This document shows positions 4,321 to 5,781 of a DNA stretch of 5,781 nt, piece after piece (positions within the stretch are counted from its first letter, which is position 1; each line of letters opens with the position of its first letter). A program made the position numbers and the translations under genes. The notes under the pieces were generated by a model, which was given only the letters and a program-made list of their open reading frames with translations, made no database searches and was not told where the DNA came from. The stretch comes from Kiloniellales bacterium. GTDB taxonomy: Bacteria; Pseudomonadota; Alphaproteobacteria; Kiloniellales; JAKSDN01. The stretch is from positions 1 through 5,781 of the forward strand of contig JAKSDN010000147.1 of NCBI GenBank assembly GCA_022360075.1. The letters run 5' to 3'.

Positions 4321-5637
4321 ATGAAGCTCACCGTAAGAGCCATCAAGGCCCTCACCTATGCCGGCGGCTGGGATGTTCGCTGGGATGATGAGCTGCCCGG
4401 TTTCGGCGTGCGGCTCTTCCCGAGTGGGCGGAAGTCCTTTGTCGTCAGCTACCGGGCCGGAGGCCGGAAGCGGCTCATGTCGCTGGGCGGCTTCGGCGTG
4501 CTCACGGTCGACCAGGCCCGCGCCATGGCGCGCGAGCACCTGGTCACGGTCAGCAAAGGTGGCGACCCGCTGGAGGAGAAACGCCGGGCCGCCCAGGGCG
4601 AGACGTTCGGCGATCTTTCCGAGGCCTACATCGAGCGTCACGCCAAGCCGCACAAGAAAAGCTGGGAGGAAGACGACAGGCGTCTCAAGCAGCATATCCC
4701 GGCCGGGTGGAAGGGCCGACGCGCGGATAAGATCAGCGGACCGGACGTGGCTCGCCTGCATGCATCCATCGGGGCTCGAGCGCCATATGAGGCCAACCGG
4801 CTCTTGGCCCTCCTGCACAAGATGTTCCGCCTCGCCCCAAGCTGGGGCTTCCTGCCCGAGGGCGCCCCAAATCCAGCGGCCGGTATTACCAAGTTCCGCG
4901 AGAAGAAGCGCAAGCGTTGGGTCAAAGAGGCGGAGATCCCGGCATTGGCCGCGGCGACCGATCAAGAGCCCAACGTCTACATCCGTGCCGCTCTCTGGCT
5001 CTACTTGCTGACCGGCCTGCGGAAGGCCGAGCTGCTGCAGGCCCGCCGAACCGATATCGAATGGAAAGAGCGCGTCCTACGTCTGCCCGACACCAAGAGC
5101 GATGAAGAGCAGTTCGCGCCTCTGAGCGCCCACGCCTTGGCGATCTTGCAAGCAACGCCCGAGTTGAATGGCAACCCCTACCTGCTCCCGAGCACGATCA
5201 AGAAGCGCGGCCACCTGGTGAACATCGACAAGTCTTGGAGGCGGGTGCGGCAGATCGCCACGGTGATTCTGTGGGCGGAGAGCGAGCAGACTTCGGTTCG
5301 CCGGCTGGTGACTGACCTACGCGACGCGCTCGACCGCATGCCGACTTGCGATGAATGCATGACGGCGGCGAAGAAGATAGATCTCGAGCTCCCCACCGGG
5401 CTCATGGACGCGCGCTTGCACGACCTGCGCCGGACGGTGGGATCGTGGCTGAGCCAGGAGGGCGTGGATCTGAACCTGATCCGCGAGGCTCTGCGTCACG
5501 CGGAGATATCGACGACACTGGTCTATGCGCGCCTCGGTCGAGACCCGGCACGAGAGGCGATGGAAGACCACGGCCGGCGGTTGATGAAGATCGCAGGACG
5601 GACCCAGCCCGTGGCGTTAGCTGATGACGACGGATAG
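4321..5637 (+). CDS. P4-type tyrosine integrase (N-terminal DUF4102 arm-binding domain)
   Basis: This 438-residue site-specific recombinase catalyses insertion and excision of the adjoining element. The N-terminus (about 1-90) is the arm-DNA-binding domain of P4-like integrases (DUF4102/PF13356), recognisable in LPGFGVRL, SFVVSYRAGGRKR and LTVDQARAMA. A core-binding helical domain follows (about 95-185). The catalytic domain keeps the full set: R234 in TGLRKAELL, K259 in DTKSDE, H367 and R370 in HDLRR, H393 in LRHAEIS and nucleophile Y402 in VYARL. It is therefore probably active. An extra segment of about 49 residues (314-362) lies between the WRRVRQIA helix and HDLRR, and carries C343xxC346; most relatives I know are shorter here. 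The start ATG 4321 is followed at once by the family-typical MKLTVRAIKAL. The tRNA-Lys fragment about 190 bases upstream is its likely attachment site. Confidence 0.95.
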   Translation: MKLTVRAIKALTYAGGWDVRWDDELPGFGVRLFPSGRKSFVVSYRAGGRKRLMSLGGFGVLTVDQARAMAREHLVTVSKGGDPLEEKRRAAQGETFGDLSEAYIERHAKPHKKSWEEDDRRLKQHIPAGWKGRRADKISGPDVARLHASIGARAPYEANRLLALLHKMFRLAPSWGFLPEGAPNPAAGITKFREKKRKRWVKEAEIPALAAATDQEPNVYIRAALWLYLLTGLRKAELLQARRTDIEWKERVLRLPDTKSDEEQFAPLSAHALAILQATPELNGNPYLLPSTIKKRGHLVNIDKSWRRVRQIATVILWAESEQTSVRRLVTDLRDALDRMPTCDECMTAAKKIDLELPTGLMDARLHDLRRTVGSWLSQEGVDLNLIREALRHAEISTTLVYARLGRDPAREAMEDHGRRLMKIAGRTQPVALADDDG

Positions 5638-5673
5638 TACCGAGATTGGCGCGGCTCAGGGTAGCTCCCGAAT

Positions 5674-5691
5674 GCCGGTCCCTACACCGGC
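5674..5691 (+). terminator. Hairpin after the integrase, possible terminator or recombinase site
   Basis: GCCGGT (5674-5679) and ACCGGC (5686-5691) form a perfect 6-bp stem around the loop CCCTAC, 37 bases after the integrase stop. No T-run follows. The right arm and loop contain an inverted copy of the GTAGGG motif seen before the integrase, so it may be a protein-binding site instead of a terminator. Confidence 0.3.
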
Positions 5692-5738
5692 CCGCCGCGC
5701 CGCCCCGTCCTTGTAGGGGTGCGCCAGTAGGGGGCGCC

Positions 5739-5781
5739 ATGACCAACGAAACCGTTTCTCTTTGGGATTACCTGCACAAGC
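5739..5781 (+). CDS. Start of a further gene on the element, truncated by the window end
   Basis: An ATG at 5739 opens a frame reading MTNETVSLWDYLHK that stays open to the last base. AGGGGG lies at 5729-5734, four bases from the ATG. That ribosome site sits in the loop and arm of a small potential stem (GCGCC 5721-5725 with GGCGC 5733-5737) which could mask it. The position just behind the integrase and on the same strand suggests an element-borne gene, but 14 residues are too few to assign a family. Confidence 0.5.
   Translation, partial: MTNETVSLWDYLHK

Noticed and set aside
4270..4965. Leftward 231-codon open frame
   Set aside because: It lies antisense to the integrase N-terminal and core domains, which carry clear family motifs; GC-rich codon bias opens the opposite strand.
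1..5781. CRISPR array, rRNA, complete insertion sequence or replication origin
   Set aside because: No regularly spaced repeats, no rRNA-like blocks, no transposase and no iteron clusters were seen on either strand.

Overview
The window looks like chromosomal DNA of a high-GC alphaproteobacterium, perhaps Rhodospirillales-like. The clues are G/C-ended codons throughout, a PAS_5-type protein (a family I know mainly from alphaproteobacteria) and a TfdA-like dioxygenase. Species-level placement is not possible from this sequence. The left part is ordinary chromosome. The right part is accessory DNA built around a tRNA-Lys-derived attachment site.

Positions 1-1522: the 3' part of a TfdA/TauD-family Fe(II)/2-oxoglutarate dioxygenase gene runs rightward and ends at 658. 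It converges on a leftward PAS_5-type sensor-domain gene (746-1246). The intergenic space between that gene and the next, divergent one carries a copy of a short dispersed repeat with the core GTCTGTCCCCTATT. Three copies lie in the window, and the first supplies the PAS gene's stop codon.

Positions 1523-2850: a tightly coupled gene pair encodes a lipid-anchored SPFH (prohibitin/stomatin-like) protein and a small protein with two membrane segments. The lipobox puts the SPFH protein outside the cytoplasm. The positive-inside rule puts the charged tail of the partner on the same side, so the two could form a periplasm-facing envelope complex.

Positions 2851-3830: after a structured, repeat-bearing spacer comes a visibly AT-richer patch. 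It holds a protein with three predicted membrane segments, of the general shape seen in small membrane effectors, and 18 bases later a 48-residue Cys/Lys-rich peptide gene. This pair has the look of a horizontally acquired two-gene cassette of unknown function.

Positions 3831-5781: an integrase C-terminal remnant that has lost its catalytic tyrosine is followed by the 3' half of a tRNA-Lys(CTT) on the minus strand, which is a probable attachment site. Then come short direct repeats, a full-length P4-type tyrosine integrase (4321-5637) with an unusual insertion before its HxxR motif, and the first codons of another gene (from 5739). The polarity of the tRNA fragment says the element served by this integrase extends to the right, beyond the window. 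The remnant and AT-rich genes on the left suggest an earlier, decayed insertion at the same locus.

The best candidates for something undescribed are the SPFH lipoprotein/membrane-protein pair and the three-segment membrane protein with its small Cys-rich partner. Neither can be given a function from sequence alone.
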